From contig PLDE01000191.1 in assembly GCA_003135035.1 (NCBI GenBank), positions 945-10,096 of the forward strand: a stretch of 9,152 bases of DNA, written 5' to 3'. The notes beneath the pieces are model-generated. The model was given only the letters and a program-made list of their open reading frames with translations, was not told the origin of the DNA and ran no database searches. Position 1 is the stretch's first letter, and each line of letters begins with the position of its first letter. This DNA is from Candidatus Dormiibacterota bacterium (GTDB taxonomy: Bacteria; Chloroflexota; Dormibacteria; Aeolococcales; Bog-877). Shown piece after piece: positions 7,728-9,152 of this stretch. Both the position numbers and the translations under genes were made by a program.

Positions 7728-7743
7728 GCGCAATATCTTGGGC
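7728..7743. promoter_or_regulatory. Candidate NrdR box, nrdJ-distal, overlapping the -10 element
   Basis: An imperfect 16-bp palindrome centred between 7735 and 7736 with core CAATATCTTG. By hand count it matches about 11 of 16 NrdR consensus positions. It covers the proposed nrdJ -10 element, so a bound repressor would block the promoter. Confidence 0.5.
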
Positions 7744-7763
7744 GTTTGCGTCCCCGGAGTCAA
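7735..7763 (-). promoter_or_regulatory. Probable nrdJ promoter
   Basis: Read on the - strand, TTGACT (7763-7758) is a -35 element followed, 17 bases later, by CAAGAT (7740-7735), a modest -10 match. Transcription would begin near 7728, giving a leader of about 88 bases. The overlap with the distal NrdR-like box supports the assignment. No cobalamin riboswitch is apparent in so short a leader. Confidence 0.45.
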
Positions 7764-7864
7764 GTACCCCTCCGGGCTATTCCTGCCTCGCCTAGAATCT
7801 CACATAGAGGTAACTGAATTCGTTAGCAACAGGGTTCCCGATCGGCGGGGCCGCGCAATCAGCC

Positions 7865-7870
7865 AGGAGA
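7865..7870 (+). promoter_or_regulatory. Ribosome-binding site of the lipoyl-domain E2 gene
   Basis: AGGAGA lies four bases before the GTG at 7875 and supports that codon as the start, since no ATG is available at the N-terminus of the first lipoyl domain. Confidence 0.65.
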
Positions 7871-7874
7871 TTCG

Positions 7875-8639
7875 GTGCCGAAGAGAACCCTGGAGGTGAC
7901 CTTGCCCCAGATGGGGGAGTCGGTCACGGAGGGGGTGGTTGGGAGCTGGCGGAAGCACGTCGGCGACCAGGTCATGGCAGGCGAAGCCCTGGTTGAAGTC
8001 CAGACCGACAAAATCGATGCCGAGGTTCCCGCACCGGAGTCGGGCCTGCTCACGCGAATCCTGGCCGAGGAGGGGGCGACGGTGGCGATTGGGGGAGGCC
8101 TCGCCGAGATCGAACTGGGGGCTACCAGCAACGGCCAGCCTCCCCGCGATTCAGACCCGACCGCGCTGGCTGGAGCAGAGCAGTCCGCCAGAGCCGAGGC
8201 ACCGGCAGCCGCCCTCGAAGTGGTCGGCAGTCCGGAGCTGCCGCCGCCTGCCCCTGGGGCTCCGGCAGAGGTGATATCAGTTGCCCTTCCCGCGCTGGGC
8301 GAATCGGTCACTGAGGGTGTGATCGGGAGCTGGCTCAAGCGTGTGGGCGACGCCATCAACGTCGGCGACACCCTGGTGGAGATCCAGACCGACAAAGTGG
8401 ACGCAGAAGTTCCCTCACCAGTGACCGGCGTCCTCTTGGAGATCCTTGTCCCCGAGGGAGAGACGGTCGCCGCGGGGACAATCCTGGCCCGGGTAAGCGG
8501 CTCAACCCCGGCCGCCTCGACCGGCGCCGGTCCGGCGGCGGCAACTTCGGCATCATTACCGATTACATCTTCGACAAGCTGCCCACCGCGCCGCAGGAAA
8601 TCGCCAGCAGCAGCATTTCGTTCTCCTGGGCAGACATGA
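7875..8639 (+). CDS. 2-oxo acid dehydrogenase E2 acyltransferase, N-terminal part only (two lipoyl domains), 3' part replaced
   Basis: The N-terminal half of a dihydrolipoamide acyltransferase, the lipoate-carrying core subunit of complexes such as 2-oxoglutarate or pyruvate dehydrogenase. The start is GTG at 7875 behind AGGAGA. Lipoyl domain 1 (residues ~4-78) has its lipoylated lysine at K46 (TDKIDAE). An Ala/Pro/Glu-rich linker follows, then lipoyl domain 2 (~131-205) with K174 (TDKVDAE). The two domains are closely related, each with a LPxxGESVTEGVxGSW start. From ~residue 215 (about 8520-8535) the frame loses E2 character and runs out of frame through an unrelated gene to a stop at 8637-8639. 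The subunit-binding domain and the catalytic domain with its HxxxDG motif are missing, so as it stands this could not form an E2 core. Tandem lipoyl domains are common in actinobacterial SucB/DlaT, but which complex it served cannot be told from this half. Confidence 0.85.
   Translation: MPKRTLEVTLPQMGESVTEGVVGSWRKHVGDQVMAGEALVEVQTDKIDAEVPAPESGLLTRILAEEGATVAIGGGLAEIELGATSNGQPPRDSDPTALAGAEQSARAEAPAAALEVVGSPELPPPAPGAPAEVISVALPALGESVTEGVIGSWLKRVGDAINVGDTLVEIQTDKVDAEVPSPVTGVLLEILVPEGETVAAGTILARVSGSTPAASTGAGPAAATSASLPITSSTSCPPRRRKSPAAAFRSPGQT
8519..8542. other. Abrupt junction between E2 gene and FAD-oxidase/cytochrome c gene
   Basis: Within about 25 bases the coding frame changes from that of the E2 linker (ending near STPAASTGAGPAAA) to a different frame that opens with GGGNFGIITDYIFD, the interior of an FAD-linked oxidase. 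There is no stop, start, ribosome-binding site or spacer between the two. The join lies in a GC-rich run of CGG/GGC repeats. It is a deletion/fusion in the genome or a chimeric assembly or cloning join. Confidence 0.75.
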
Positions 8640-9152
8640 CCGAGGCCAAGTTCACCAAGATCATGCAGACCTACGGCAACTACTTCGCCACCCGCGGCAA
8701 GGACCAGGACACCTGGGGCATCTTCGCCGGCATCGGTCTCGGCCACGCCAGCAGCACCAGCCGCCTCGGCATCGGCGTGCAGTTCTGCGGTCCCGACGGC
8801 ACCGCCAACGACCTCAAGGTCCTCGAAGAATTCATTGCCTATTTTGACTCCATCGGGGGCGACGTTGCGCCCATCACCCGCACCCAGCGGGGCCAGGGCC
8901 CTGCCCAAAATGCGACCCAGAGCGCGGCACAGGCAGCGGCAATCACTCGCGGCGGGCAGCAGTTCGGCCAGACCTGCGCCGTCTGCCACGGCATGGATGC
9001 TCACGGCGGCAGCATCGGCCCCGACCTTACCTCCTCCCACGCCATCGCACTCACCGACGCGGAGAACCACGGCATCATTCAAAGCGGCGTCGGGGGAAAA
9101 ATGCCCGGCTTCTCTTCCCTCAGCGAACAGCAGGTGCAGGAGCTCATCGCCT
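8534..9152 (+). CDS. FAD-linked oxidase (berberine-bridge type) fragment fused to a c-type cytochrome domain, both ends missing
   Basis: A 206-codon open frame reaching the right edge, lacking its true start. It opens with GGGNFGIITDYIF, the conserved G-G-G-N-F-G stretch in the substrate half of FAD-linked oxidases of the berberine-bridge family. About 100 residues of that domain follow (VQFCGPDGTANDLKVLEEF resembles the usual -FxGPxG- strand). After a Gln/Ala-rich linker comes a cytochrome c domain: CAVCH at codons 148-152, GSIGPDL, and an axial methionine in GKMPGF (codon 190). This would be a heme-bearing oxidoreductase passing electrons from flavin to a covalently bound heme, most likely in the periplasm. 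The FAD-binding N-terminal half is absent, and the berberine-bridge domain looks shorter than usual before the linker. The first in-frame ATG is at 8636. Codon choice leans more to C-ending codons than in the E2 part. Confidence 0.75.

Noticed and set aside
7641..7735. Cobalamin riboswitch upstream of the B12-dependent reductase
   Set aside because: A GCCACC stretch near 7685-7692 on the - strand faintly recalls a B12 box, but the predicted leader is only about 88 bases and lacks the other conserved elements of a cobalamin riboswitch.
7793..7798. TAGAAT as a -10 element for the E2 gene
   Set aside because: The hexamer is good, but no -35-like sequence lies 16-18 bases upstream and there is no extended -10 TG, so I did not annotate it.
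7859..9082. 407-residue open frame on the - strand opposite the E2 and cytochrome regions
   Set aside because: The translation is Ala/Gly/Ser-rich and featureless. It spans the junction antisense to two clearly coding frames, so it is a composition artefact.
1..9152. CRISPR arrays, tRNA and rRNA genes
   Set aside because: No regularly spaced repeats, and no cloverleaf or conserved rRNA segments, were seen on either strand.

Overview
This is a GC-rich bacterial window. It holds five protein-coding regions and one probable transposable unit. The gene content fits a high-GC bacterium, most easily an uncultured actinomycete-like lineage: a B12-dependent ribonucleotide reductase with an apparent NrdR control region, an acyltransferase with tandem lipoyl domains, and GTG/TTG starts behind strong Shine-Dalgarno sites. 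Taxonomy is inference. The last ~620 bases may not belong to the same locus (see below).

Region by region. (1) 3-1646 (+): a Lon-related AAA+ ATPase, open at the left edge. It has the C-terminal part of a Lon substrate-binding domain and a complete AAA+ module, but it stops where the Lon protease domain should begin. (2) 1647-1942: noncoding, with a short inverted repeat and a weak promoter candidate. (3) 1943-4581 (+): two genes overlapping by one base (TGATG). The first encodes a protein that aligns to the tyrosine-recombinase fold but lacks the first catalytic Arg, the His and the nucleophilic Tyr. The second encodes an IS4-superfamily DDE transposase with an exact YREK motif. They look like one transposition unit, although I found no terminal inverted repeats. 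(4) 4582-4799: noncoding, with two hairpins; the second is a strong, probably bidirectional, terminator between the converging transposase and nrdJ. (5) 4800-7640 (-): nrdJ, a full-length adenosylcobalamin-dependent class II ribonucleotide reductase. (6) 7641-7874: a divergent control region with the nrdJ promoter and two NrdR-box-like palindromes whose centres are 32 bp apart. (7) 7875 to about 8530 (+): the N-terminal half of a 2-oxo acid dehydrogenase E2 with two lipoyl domains. (8) From about 8534 to the right edge, in another frame: an internal fragment of an FAD-linked (berberine-bridge-type) oxidase joined to a c-type cytochrome domain.

The genes do not form a single pathway. nrdJ and the E2 gene are housekeeping genes sharing a divergent promoter region, while the left half is accessory or mobile DNA. 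The points most worth checking are the pairing of a catalytically dead recombinase-like protein with a DDE transposase, with a hairpin next to the transposase ribosome-binding site; the protease-less Lon-like ATPase beside it; the NrdR control region; and the abrupt E2/oxidase junction near 8530, which is either a genomic rearrangement or a misassembly.
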